A stretch of DNA of 64,000 nucleotides from Chromobacterium sp. IIBBL 290-4 (GTDB lineage: Bacteria > Pseudomonadota > Gammaproteobacteria > Burkholderiales > Chromobacteriaceae). Within the stretch, counting starts at the first letter, position 1. Every line of letters begins with the position of its first letter. The stretch spans positions 1,798,001 to 1,862,000 of the forward strand of contig NZ_CP100128.1 in the NCBI RefSeq assembly GCF_024207115.1, read 5' to 3'. The notes under the pieces were generated by a model that made no database searches, was not told the origin of the DNA, and was given only the letters and a program-made list of their open reading frames with translations. The translations under genes were made by a program, and so were the position numbers. Shown here piece after piece: positions 47,314 through 55,577 of this stretch.

Positions 47314-48050
47314 AGACCGTCTGCTTTGTGTTGTTGATGGGAGCAGCGGGCGGCGTTGCGGCCGCCACGCCGCCGCCAGCCGCCATCAACGCCGCGGATG
47401 GCCGAGTCCGGGTGCAGCTGATGTCGCGCCATGCGGTGACGCTGTCCGGAGAGATCGCCGCCAAGATCGCCGCCTTGTCGGTGGTCGAGGGCGGCAGCTT
47501 CCGCCGCGGTCAGGCCCTGGTGGAGTTCGACTGCGGCAGCTACCGCGCGCAGCTGCGCAAAGCGCAAGCTTCGCTGGAGGCCGCCAGCGAACTGATGAAG
47601 GTGAACAATCAGCTGGCCAAATACAACTCGGTGGGCAAGCTGGAGCTGACCCAGGCCCAAGGCAAAGCCAAGGAGGCCGCGGCCGACGCGAGTTACGCGC
47701 AGACCCTGGTTTCCAAATGCAGCATCGTCGCGCCCTTTGACGGCCGGGTGGCCAAGCGCAGCGCGGCGGTGCATCAGTACGTTAATCCCGGCAGCCCGAT
47801 TCTGGACATCGTCGACAGCGATTCGCTGGAGCTGAGAATGCTGGTGCCGTCCAAATGGCTGGCCACGCTGAAATCCGGCAGCGCGTTCAAGGTGACGGTG
47901 GACGAGCTGGGCGCGACCTTTCCCGCTCATGTCGAGCGGCTGGGCGCGCAGATCGATCCGGTGACCCAAACCATACTCGCCATCGGCGTGATCGACGGCA
48001 AAGCCGCCAACCTCTTGCCCGGCATGAGCGGCTGGGCCAGTTTCAAATAG
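47310..48050 (+). CDS. Small periplasmic adaptor (MFP/HlyD-like)
   Basis: This 246-residue protein has a signal peptide (MKTVCFVLLMGAAGGVAAAT). The lipoyl half-motif AKIAALSVVEGGSFRRGQALVEFDC, a short coiled coil (YRAQLRKAQASLEAASELMK), the second half CSIVAPFDGRVAKRSAAVHQYVNPG and a barrel part up to LLPGMSGWASFK follow. It is shorter than AcrA. It overlaps the channel gene and is followed after three bases by the next adaptor, so the locus has three adaptor-like proteins rather than one. Confidence 0.87.
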   Translation: MKTVCFVLLMGAAGGVAAATPPPAAINAADGRVRVQLMSRHAVTLSGEIAAKIAALSVVEGGSFRRGQALVEFDCGSYRAQLRKAQASLEAASELMKVNNQLAKYNSVGKLELTQAQGKAKEAAADASYAQTLVSKCSIVAPFDGRVAKRSAAVHQYVNPGSPILDIVDSDSLELRMLVPSKWLATLKSGSAFKVTVDELGATFPAHVERLGAQIDPVTQTILAIGVIDGKAANLLPGMSGWASFK

Positions 48051-48053
48051 CCT

Positions 48054-49379
48054 ATGGGACATGCTGACCGAAGTCGGGAACTGGCCACATTATTGCAGTT
48101 GTTGCGTCGGGGACGGGAAGCCGAAAGCGCGGCGCGCCTGGGGTTCATCATGGTCAATGAAACCCAGCAGTTGCTGTCTTACCGGCAAGCCGCTTTCTGG
48201 CGCGAGGGTCTGCATCGCCATGTGGAGGCTTTGTCCGGTCTGGCAGAGCCCGATCCCACCGCGCCTTATCTGCAATGGCTGGCGGCAGCATTCCGCCAGC
48301 TGCAAAAGCAGGCGGGAGGCGCCCTCAGCTTGGCGTGCGAGGCGGGCAGCCTGCCGGACAAGCAAGCGGCGGAGTGGGAGCAATGGCTACCCGAGCATGG
48401 GCTGTGGCTGGCCTTGGGCGAGCATGGCGCTTTGCTGCTGGCCAGGGACATGCCCTGGGGCGAGTATGAAATCCGTTTGGCGGAAGAACTGGCCGACGGC
48501 TATGGCCATGCCTTGAAGGCATTCGCCCCGCGGCGCGATTGGCGCGAAGAGGCGCGCGGCTGGCTGAGGCCGGGGGGGAAGCGCCGCCGGGCGCTGCTGA
48601 TCGCGCTGGCGGTGGCCTGCTTCCCGGTGCGGCTGAGCGTGCTGGCCAAGGCCGAGGTGGTGCCCAGCGACCCCATGCTGTTGCGCGCGCCGGTGGCGGG
48701 CGTCATCGACAAAGTGGCGGTGTTGCCGAATCAGCCGGTCAAGCGCGGCGCCGCTTTGTTCGATCTGGACGCCACGGCGCTGACCGGCCAGTTCGAACTG
48801 GCCCGGCAGGAGGCGCAGGCCGCCGAGGAGAGCTTCCGCGCCAGCGCCCAGCTGGCCTTGACCGACGACAAGGGCAAGCTGGCCCTGGCCCAGGAGAAAG
48901 CCAAGCTGGAGGAGAAGGATATCAGCGCCGATTTTGCCGGTCGGGAGCTGAAACGCCTGCATGTGGTGGCGCCCGCCGATGGCGTGGTGGTGTTCTCCGA
49001 CCGCAATGACTGGCAAGGCAAAGCCGTGGCGGTAGGGGAAAAGGTCATGACGCTGGCCGATCCGGCCAAGGTGGAGTTGACCGCCTGGCTGCCGGCCGGA
49101 GAGGCGCTCTCATTGTCGCCGGGCAGCCAGGTGACCTTGTACCCCAACTCTTCGCCCTTCCATTCCTATGGCGCCACTTTGTTGAGAGTGGCTTACAAGG
49201 CGGAGCCGGCGGAGGGCAATATGCTGGCGTATCGCCTGCAGGCGAGGTTTGATCCGGAGCAGCGTTTGCCGGCCTTGGGCCAGATGGGAACCGCCAGAGT
49301 CTATGGCGACTGGGTGCCCTTGACCTATTACGCCTTGCGCCGGCCCTTGACGGCGGCGCGCCAATGGCTGGGGTGGTAA
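48054..49379 (+). CDS. Inner-membrane HlyD-like adaptor with GAF-like cytoplasmic domain
   Basis: This 441-residue protein has residues about 10-160 predicted cytoplasmic. The 'RLGFIMVNETQQLLSYRQAAFWR' plus 'APYLQWLAAAF' pattern resembles GAF sensor domains. A transmembrane helix follows near 178-195 (RRRALLIALAVACFPVRLSVL), then a periplasmic HlyD part: LLRAPVAGVIDKVAVLPNQP, a coiled coil (EEKAKLEEKDISADF-like), HVVAPADGVVVFS and AVGEKVMTLADPAKVELTAW. A sensory domain on an adaptor is unusual. It lies between the small adaptor and the M50 peptidase gene, each within five bases. Confidence 0.8.
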   Translation: MGHADRSRELATLLQLLRRGREAESAARLGFIMVNETQQLLSYRQAAFWREGLHRHVEALSGLAEPDPTAPYLQWLAAAFRQLQKQAGGALSLACEAGSLPDKQAAEWEQWLPEHGLWLALGEHGALLLARDMPWGEYEIRLAEELADGYGHALKAFAPRRDWREEARGWLRPGGKRRRALLIALAVACFPVRLSVLAKAEVVPSDPMLLRAPVAGVIDKVAVLPNQPVKRGAALFDLDATALTGQFELARQEAQAAEESFRASAQLALTDDKGKLALAQEKAKLEEKDISADFAGRELKRLHVVAPADGVVVFSDRNDWQGKAVAVGEKVMTLADPAKVELTAWLPAGEALSLSPGSQVTLYPNSSPFHSYGATLLRVAYKAEPAEGNMLAYRLQARFDPEQRLPALGQMGTARVYGDWVPLTYYALRRPLTAARQWLGW

Positions 49380-49383
49380 GCCT

Positions 49384-51489
49384 ATGCAAATCCGCGCCCT
49401 GCCGGCTTTGCGTCAAGAATTGACCCTGCATGACGGCCCGACGCAAGCCGATGGCTCGCCCTGCTGGATGCTGCATGATCCGGCGGCCAATCGTTTTTAT
49501 CAGCTCGGCTGGGCCAGCTTCGAGCTGCTGTCGCGTTGGCCGCTGGGCGATGTGGACGCCGTCCTGGCATCCGTCAACAGCGAAACCACCTTGCATGTGG
49601 CCGAAGAGGACCTGGAGCAGCTGCTGCGCTTTTTGCAGATGCATCAGTTGCTGCAGGCGCCCAGCGTGGCCGAGTGCAACTGGCTGTGGCGCATACACCA
49701 GGCGAACCGGCCGGGAAAAGCGATGTGGCTGCTGAAGAACTATCTGTTTTTCCGTATCCCGCTGATTCGGCCCGAGGCGGCGCTCAACCGGATATTGCCT
49801 TGGCTGGGCGTGTTGTACCGGCCGGTTTTCTGGTGGGTGGTGGCCGGGATGGCCGCGCTGGGCTTGAGCCTGGTCTCCCGGCGCTGGGATGAGTTCACTC
49901 ATACCTTTTCCGCTTACGGCGGCTGGGGCGCGGCGGCCGGCATCGCCGTTTCGCTCAGCTTGGCCAAGATACTGCATGAAATGGGCCATGCGCTGACGGC
50001 GCGCCATTTCGGCTGTCGGGTGCCGGCGATGGGGATGGCTTTCCTGGTGATGGTGCCGGTGCTGTACACCGATACCAATGACGCCTGGAAGCTGCCTTCG
50101 CGGCGGCAGCGTTTGCTGATAGGCGCGTCCGGCATGCTGGCGGAGCTTACGCTGGCCGCTGGCGCCACCCTGGCCTGGTGTTTTCTGCCCGAGGGCCCTT
50201 TGCGCGCAGGCGCATTCATGCTGGCGACGACGACCTGGCTGGCGACGCTGGCGATCAACTCCAGCCCCTTCATGCGTTTCGACGGCTATTTCTTATTGGC
50301 TGACTGGCTAGGTGTGCCCAATTTGCACGCCCGCGCCTTTGCGCTGGCTCGCTGGCGCATGCGCAGCCTGATATTGGGGCTGGACGATCCGGTGCCCGAG
50401 TATTTTCCGGAAGCGCGCCGGCGCGGGCTGATCCTGTTCGCCTGGGCGACCTGGCTATATAGACTGGTGTTGTTCACTTCGATCGCGTTGTTGGTGTATC
50501 ACATGTTCTTCAAGGCCCTGGGCTTGATGCTGCTGATGGTGGAATTGGGCTGGTTCATCGTCCGGCCCATCGTCGCCGAGTTGCAAGTGTGGCGGCGGAG
50601 GCGCGGCGAACTGCAGTGGCGGCGGGAAACCCGCCGCAGCGCGACGCTTGCGGTCTTGTTGGTCTTGGCGCTGCTATTGCCTTGGCAAAGCCGGGTGTCC
50701 AGCCCCGCGGTGTTGGGCGCGGCGCAGTGGCAGGGCTTGTATGCGCCGGCCGCGGCCGAGGTCAGGCAGGTGATGGTGAAAGAGGGCGATAGTGTGCGCC
50801 AGGGACAAGAGCTGGCCAGGCTGGCGTCGCCTGAGCTGGAGCTGGCGCTGGCGCAGGCCGGCGTGATCGAGAGCCATCTGGCTTGGCAGGTGGCCCAGCA
50901 GTCGTTCAATGCTGAATTGCAACAGCAGGGCACGGCGCTGGCGGAAGAGTGGCGCGCGGCGCGCGATCAGGTGGAGAGCCTGCAAAAGCAGAAACAGCGG
51001 CTGACGCTGACCGCGCCTTTCGCCGGGCGGGTGGCCGATGTCAGCGACGCCCTGCGCCAGGGAACCGCGCTGGCCGATGGCGAGCATTTGCTGGATGTGG
51101 TGGGGCGGGAAGGAGTCAAGGGCGAGGCTTTCGTCGATGAGGACGCGCTCGATGGCCTGCATCCGGGCGCTCAAGCCCGTTTTGTCGCCGACAGCGGCGA
51201 GGCCTCGGTGGGATGCCGGCTGGGGCCGATAGACAGGCTCAATCTGGCGACGCTGGACCAGCCGTTGATGGCTTCCCTGTATGGCGGCCCCATCCCGGTG
51301 GAGCAGCGCGAGCATGGACTGGTGCCGTTGGCGGCGGTGTTCCGGGTCCGCTTGGAGGATTGTGGCCATCGCGCCGCGCCCTTGAGAGAGATGCTGGGGG
51401 TGGCTAGGTTGAGCGGCGAGCGCTACAGCCTGCTGCAGCGAGGCTGGCGGCATGTCGCCGCGATATTGGAGCGGGAGGCGGGCTTGTAG
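49384..51489 (+). CDS. Membrane M50 metallopeptidase fused to a HlyD-like adaptor domain
   Basis: This 701-residue protein has three parts. Residues 1-95 look PqqD-like (CWMLHDPAANRFYQLGWASF). Residues 135-470 form a polytopic site-2-protease domain with zinc motif H198-E-M-G-H202 in LHEMGHALTARHFG and the partner motif N292SSPFMRFD300G, so both catalytic elements are intact. After a helix at about 420-435, residues 445-700 form a lipoyl/HlyD domain (VMVKEGDSVRQGQELARLAS, TLTAPFAGRVADVSDALRQG). It probably sits in the inner membrane and may cleave or hold the N-terminus of the adhesin. Last gene of the run. Confidence 0.88.
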   Translation: MQIRALPALRQELTLHDGPTQADGSPCWMLHDPAANRFYQLGWASFELLSRWPLGDVDAVLASVNSETTLHVAEEDLEQLLRFLQMHQLLQAPSVAECNWLWRIHQANRPGKAMWLLKNYLFFRIPLIRPEAALNRILPWLGVLYRPVFWWVVAGMAALGLSLVSRRWDEFTHTFSAYGGWGAAAGIAVSLSLAKILHEMGHALTARHFGCRVPAMGMAFLVMVPVLYTDTNDAWKLPSRRQRLLIGASGMLAELTLAAGATLAWCFLPEGPLRAGAFMLATTTWLATLAINSSPFMRFDGYFLLADWLGVPNLHARAFALARWRMRSLILGLDDPVPEYFPEARRRGLILFAWATWLYRLVLFTSIALLVYHMFFKALGLMLLMVELGWFIVRPIVAELQVWRRRRGELQWRRETRRSATLAVLLVLALLLPWQSRVSSPAVLGAAQWQGLYAPAAAEVRQVMVKEGDSVRQGQELARLASPELELALAQAGVIESHLAWQVAQQSFNAELQQQGTALAEEWRAARDQVESLQKQKQRLTLTAPFAGRVADVSDALRQGTALADGEHLLDVVGREGVKGEAFVDEDALDGLHPGAQARFVADSGEASVGCRLGPIDRLNLATLDQPLMASLYGGPIPVEQREHGLVPLAAVFRVRLEDCGHRAAPLREMLGVARLSGERYSLLQRGWRHVAAILEREAGL

Positions 51490-51554
51490 GGGACAGATCA
51501 TCGAGAACCGCCATCCGCATGATGTGGCCAGTGGCTGAAAATAAGGAGAACCGC

Positions 51555-52082
51555 GTGTCAGCAGAACTGAATTTTTCCGACTTGGCTCAGGGCTTGTCGC
51601 TGCGGCCGGCGCAGCCAAGAGACATGCCCTGCGTGGAGCGCATCTATCGCAGCGCGCGTCCGGATTTGCTGTGGATAGACGGCGAGCAAGAATTGATCGA
51701 TCAGGTGCAGCGCCAGCAGTTCCAGGCCATGCAGTTTGGCGCGGGAAGCCAGCATCCCAATGCCATGCATTTCATGGTCGAGAAGCTGGGCGCGCCGGTC
51801 GGGGCGGTGATGGTGGATTTCGGCCACAACGAAGTGCGCATCCTGTTTTTGGCGATGCTGCCGGAAGCGCGTGGGCATGGGTTCGGCAAGGTGGTGTTGC
51901 AAGGTTTGCAACAGGCGGCGCAGCAGGTCGGCTGTCCATTGGCCGTGGTGGTGTGGCATCAAAATCCCGAGGCGCGGAGGGTGTATCAGGCGCTGGGATT
52001 TACGCTGGAAGAGACCGGAACCATGGCGGACAAGCTGGTGTGGTATCCGGGGCGGCGCAATATCATGGTGGGCGCCGGCTGA
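51555..52082 (+). CDS. GNAT-family acetyltransferase next to the adhesin locus
   Basis: This 175-residue protein uses a GTG start at 51555 with AAGGAG seven bases before; the upstream ATG at 51519 lacks a site. GNAT motif A is VRILFLAMLPEARGHGFGKVV, and motif B is WHQNPEARRVYQALGFTLEETG. The N-terminus SLRPAQPRDMPCVERIYRS is typical. It starts 65 bases after the peptidase gene in the same direction, so it may be the last gene of that transcript. The GNAT-DUF6916-tail-collar neighbourhood occurs with such adhesin loci in my recollection, but that should be tested. Confidence 0.85.
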   Translation: MSAELNFSDLAQGLSLRPAQPRDMPCVERIYRSARPDLLWIDGEQELIDQVQRQQFQAMQFGAGSQHPNAMHFMVEKLGAPVGAVMVDFGHNEVRILFLAMLPEARGHGFGKVVLQGLQQAAQQVGCPLAVVVWHQNPEARRVYQALGFTLEETGTMADKLVWYPGRRNIMVGAG

Positions 52083-52133
52083 TGCCAGCTGGCTTGCGGG
52101 GCCGGCTTGGGCCGGCCCTGGGCTGGGCGGTCG

Positions 52134-52469
52134 TTAATTGAACGTCAACTGGAAATAGCTGAAGTCGCGGTCCCGGCCCATGGCGCCGGTACGGCTGATC
52201 CAGACATTTTCCAGCGTCCGTTGCTGCTGGCTATCGGTTTGGGGCAGGCTTAACTGGCCCACGGCGTCGACAAGTTGCGCCTCGCCTGCCGCCACCATTT
52301 CCACCACGAATGGCGTGCGGTATTGTCCTTCTCTGCCGGGCACTTGGGACAAGGGCTTCTCCCGGATGCTCTGAATCCGCAGCTCCACATCCGGCATTTG
52401 TAGCACGCGGAAAGTGCAATTCTTTCCTATCAGCGGGGCGAAGTCTTCGCTGCGCAGCTTATCCAGCAT
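52134..52469 (-). CDS. DUF6916-like protein
   Basis: This 111-residue protein runs MLDKLRSEDFAPLIGKNCTF, VELRIQSIREKPLSQVPGRE, PFVVEMVAAGE and an end FSYFQLTFN. This beta-rich pattern fits the small DUF6916 proteins that accompany tail-collar (MdpB-like) genes. AAGGA precedes the ATG. It is 57 bases downstream of the collar gene on the same strand. Function unknown; no signal peptide is present. Confidence 0.7.
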   Translation of the reverse strand: MLDKLRSEDFAPLIGKNCTFRVLQMPDVELRIQSIREKPLSQVPGREGQYRTPFVVEMVAAGEAQLVDAVGQLSLPQTDSQQQRTLENVWISRTGAMGRDRDFSYFQLTFN

Positions 52470-52526
52470 GAAAATTCCTTTGACTGTGCGAGGCGGCGCG
52501 CGGCAAGCGCGCCGCCATCGGAGCGA

Positions 52527-53114
52527 CTATTGGCGAGTCGGGAACAGCCCTTGCACGGCGACACAGAAATTCAGCGCCAGGTAGGGGTTGAGCACGCTGA
52601 CCGGAGTGTTGCCGCCGGCGACATCGGTATTGCCGCTCAGGCCCAGGCCCTTGACGGTGACCGGGCTTTCCAGCTGCTGGCTCCAGATGGTGGCGAGGCC
52701 GGTGCCGCCGCCGGAAGCGCCAAGATAGGGGTTGCCGGCGCTGGGCGCGCTGGCCGGTGTTGTGGGGTTCGGCACGGTCGTCGCCTGGAAGCTGACATTC
52801 ACGGCGGACGTGCCGTGATTGTGCAGCGGCATGTTGGCGGTGAGCAGCGCGACGGTCTGTTGGCCGCCGAAGTTGCCGATGGCGTAGGACGGCAAGTTGT
52901 AGGTGGGTTGAGCCGGACCGGTGCTGATCAGCGTGCGGCCGCACAAATTGGGCAACTGGAAGGTAGTCGGCGGCGTGCCGCCGTAATGATTGCCGATGAC
53001 GGCGTACAAGGCTTGATTCTGGCTGACTTGCAGCGTTTGACCCTGACATTGCGACCAGTCCATTGGCGGGTAGTCAAAGGCAAAGGGGATGATAGTGCCG
53101 ATATAGACGTCCAC
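52527..53114 (-). CDS. Phage tail-collar domain protein, MdpB-like
   Basis: This 195-residue protein uses a GTG start (GGAG five bases upstream). The collar pattern is classic: GTIIPFAFDYPPMDWSQCQG, ISQ-type QNQALYAVIGNHYGG, TFQLPNLCGRTLISTG, MPLHNHGTSA and the end NPYLALNFCVAVQGLFPTRQ. Such free-standing collar proteins (microcystin-dependent protein family) are found in many bacteria outside prophages. No tail genes flank it here, but a giant adhesin export locus does. The role is therefore open: surface fibre, or cargo of the same machine. Confidence 0.85.
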   Translation of the reverse strand: MDVYIGTIIPFAFDYPPMDWSQCQGQTLQVSQNQALYAVIGNHYGGTPPTTFQLPNLCGRTLISTGPAQPTYNLPSYAIGNFGGQQTVALLTANMPLHNHGTSAVNVSFQATTVPNPTTPASAPSAGNPYLGASGGGTGLATIWSQQLESPVTVKGLGLSGNTDVAGGNTPVSVLNPYLALNFCVAVQGLFPTRQ

Positions 53115-53227
53115 GTTGACTCCTTCGTCACAGAGTCCGGCGGCGGGATGCCGACGGAAGAAATCCCAGTCAATGACCTAGGTTTAGATCATGGTGTAGC
53201 GAAATCAATCGACAACGTCATATGTTT

Positions 53228-53247
53228 GATAGGTAGTTACACCTATC
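53228..53247. promoter_or_regulatory. Inverted repeat between the collar gene and comEC
   Basis: The dyad GATAGGT-AGTTAC-ACCTATC lies in the 201-base divergent region (53115-53315). The region is AT-rich and must contain promoters for both directions; the dyad is a candidate operator. Confidence 0.4.
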
Positions 53248-53315
53248 GGGTTGTTTGTGCCATCTGCGGACTGAAAAAGGTCAGATTAGCTAACTTAGTT
53301 TGCGCGAGGGGGATC

Positions 53316-55577
53316 ATGCTGCTGATGGCGGGCTGGGTGGCGGGCATTGCGCTGTGCGCCGTCCTGCCGTTTTTGCCGCAGGGCTTGTACTGGCTGCCGC
53401 TGTTTCCCGCCGCGGCCATCTGGCGGAGTTCAGGCATGCTCCGGCAGGGGCTGCTGGGCGTATTGGCGCTGACTGCCGGCTTGGCGTACGGCGGCTGGCG
53501 GGCGAACCTGCGCTTGGCGCAGGAGCTTCCGCCTGCATGGGCGCAACGGCCGATCGAGCTGGTCGCGACGGTTCGCGGCTTGCCGGATCCCGGCGAGTAT
53601 GGCGTGCGTCTGGCGCTGGAGGTGGAGTCGACGCTGACGCCGGGCGCGGCATTGCCGGCCAAGGTGCAAGTGCATGACTACCTGAAGCGAGACTGGCCGC
53701 CGGGCAGTCGATGGCAACTGAACGCCCGTTTCAAGCCCCGGCGCGGCAGCGCCAATGCTTTTGGCTTCGACGCTGAGCAGTGGCTGTGGTCCGAGGGCAT
53801 GCTGGCTAGCGGTTCGGCTGGCAAAGGCAGGCGCAGGCTGGAAGACAGGCATGATCTGCTGGCCTGGGTGGATGCTTGGCGGGCGCGCCAGGTGGCGCGC
53901 ATCGAACGCGTATTGCGGCCGGGACGCGAGTCCGCGCTGGTGGCGGCCTTGACGGTGGGCGCGCAACAAAGGGTGGCGCGCGAGGACTGGCAGTTGTTCT
54001 CCGCGACCGGCCTTACGCATATCGTGTCGATTTCCGGCCTGCATATCACCATGTTGGCGGGATTGGTCGCCTGGCTTGGCATGCGAGCGCTGCGCTTTCT
54101 TCCTCTGGCGCGCGCGCCGCGGGTGGCGGCGGCTTGGGCGGCGCTGGCCGCTGCGACGGGCTATGCCTTGTTGGCGGGTTTCTCGGTGCCGACCCAAAGG
54201 ACATTGTTCATGTTGGCGGTCGGGTGCGGCTGCTTGGCGTGGCGGCGCCGTCTGAGCGCTTTCCAGGCCTGGTGGCTGGCCTTGGCTGTGGTGTTGTTGA
54301 TCGATCCGTTCTCTGTGCTGGCGCCGGGCTTATGGTTGTCCTTTGGCTTGGTGGCGGCATTGATGTTCAGCTCGCTGGCTCGGCGCGCGCCGGCGGGGAG
54401 GTGGCGCGCGGTTTGGGATGGCCAGTGGGCGGCGGGCGTCGCCAGCCTGGCGCCGCTGGCGGCGATGTTCGGCGGTTTTCCCTTGCTGTCGCCCCTGGCC
54501 AATGCCTGGGCCATTCCCTTTGTTTCCGTCTTGCTGACGCCGTGGTGCTTGCTGGCGGTGGCTTTGCCGTGGGATAGCCTGCTGCTGCCAGCGGGGTGGC
54601 TGGTTCAAGGCTTTTATCTGGGGGTGGAGTGGATGGCCAAGGGGCCGGCCTGGCATGTGGCGGGCGCGCCGTGGCCGGTGTGGGGACTGGCCGGGCTCGC
54701 TTCGGCATGGCTGCTCGCGCCCCGCGGCGTGGCGGGCAAGCCGTTGGCGGCCTTGCTGATGCTGCCCATGCTGGCGTATCGCCCTGCGGGTCCGGCGCCG
54801 GGCGCCTTTCGCGCGACAGTATTGGATGTGGGGCAGGGATTGGCGGTGCTGGTGCAGACTGCCGAGCGCGCCTTGCTGTTCGATACCGGCGCAGGCGAGG
54901 CCGGCCGGGTGGTCTTGCCGCAGTTGCGCGGCTTGGGTGTGCCGCGCTTGGATGTCTTGATCCTATCGCATCATGACAGCGACCACGATGGCGCGGCCGC
55001 GGGCGTATTGGACGGCATCCCGGTATCCCGCTTGCTGGCGGGGCAACCGCAGAGTTTTCGCTTGAGGGGGGCGCAGTTGTGCCGGCAGGGCGAGAGTTGG
55101 GTTTGGGACGGCGTCCGTTTCGACATTCTGGCGCCGCTGGCCGGCGTTCAAGGGGAAGACAACGCGCATAGCTGCGTGTTGCAGGTAGCCGGAGAGAAGC
55201 AAGCGCTGATGGTGAGCGGAGACGCGCCGGAAGCGGTGGAGAACGCATTGGCCGAGCGCTGGGCCGGCCGGCTGCGCAGCAGCGTGCTGATCGCCGGCCA
55301 TCATGGCAGCCGCACCTCCAGTTCCGATGCCTGGCTGGCGGCGACCCAGCCCCAGCTGGCGATAGTGAGCGCCGGTTTTCTGAACCGTTACCGGCACCCG
55401 CATCCGCAAGTGCTGGAGCGCTTGCGCAGGCATGGCGCGCGCGTGCTGCGCACCGATCAGGACGGCGCCCTGACGATAGAGTTCGGCCCGACGCTGTCCT
55501 GGCGCTGCTTGCGGCAGGATCAACCGCGCTACTGGCGCGCGCGCGGGGCATGCGGCGATGGCGTCACGCCTGATTGA
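53316..55577 (+). CDS. comEC: DNA uptake channel ComEC/Rec2
   Basis: This 753-residue inner-membrane protein imports single-stranded DNA during natural transformation. The N-terminal helices and DUF4131-like soluble part (residues 60-200) are followed by the Competence core (SATGLTHIVSISGLHITMLAGLVAWLG near 228-255). The C-terminal metallo-beta-lactamase-like domain runs from about 505 (ATVLDVGQGLAVLVQTAERA), with the metal motif SHHDSDHDGAA and AGHHGSRTSSS. The start at 53316 has GAGGG upstream; the longer open frame would run through the collar gene. It overlaps the convergent regulator gene by 14 bases. Confidence 0.93.
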   Translation: MLLMAGWVAGIALCAVLPFLPQGLYWLPLFPAAAIWRSSGMLRQGLLGVLALTAGLAYGGWRANLRLAQELPPAWAQRPIELVATVRGLPDPGEYGVRLALEVESTLTPGAALPAKVQVHDYLKRDWPPGSRWQLNARFKPRRGSANAFGFDAEQWLWSEGMLASGSAGKGRRRLEDRHDLLAWVDAWRARQVARIERVLRPGRESALVAALTVGAQQRVAREDWQLFSATGLTHIVSISGLHITMLAGLVAWLGMRALRFLPLARAPRVAAAWAALAAATGYALLAGFSVPTQRTLFMLAVGCGCLAWRRRLSAFQAWWLALAVVLLIDPFSVLAPGLWLSFGLVAALMFSSLARRAPAGRWRAVWDGQWAAGVASLAPLAAMFGGFPLLSPLANAWAIPFVSVLLTPWCLLAVALPWDSLLLPAGWLVQGFYLGVEWMAKGPAWHVAGAPWPVWGLAGLASAWLLAPRGVAGKPLAALLMLPMLAYRPAGPAPGAFRATVLDVGQGLAVLVQTAERALLFDTGAGEAGRVVLPQLRGLGVPRLDVLILSHHDSDHDGAAAGVLDGIPVSRLLAGQPQSFRLRGAQLCRQGESWVWDGVRFDILAPLAGVQGEDNAHSCVLQVAGEKQALMVSGDAPEAVENALAERWAGRLRSSVLIAGHHGSRTSSSDAWLAATQPQLAIVSAGFLNRYRHPHPQVLERLRRHGARVLRTDQDGALTIEFGPTLSWRCLRQDQPRYWRARGACGDGVTPD

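Noticed and set aside
52530..53315. N-terminal extension of comEC through the collar-gene region
   Set aside because: The extension is the antisense of the collar gene, lacks a ribosome binding site, and ComEC has a normal N-terminus from 53316.
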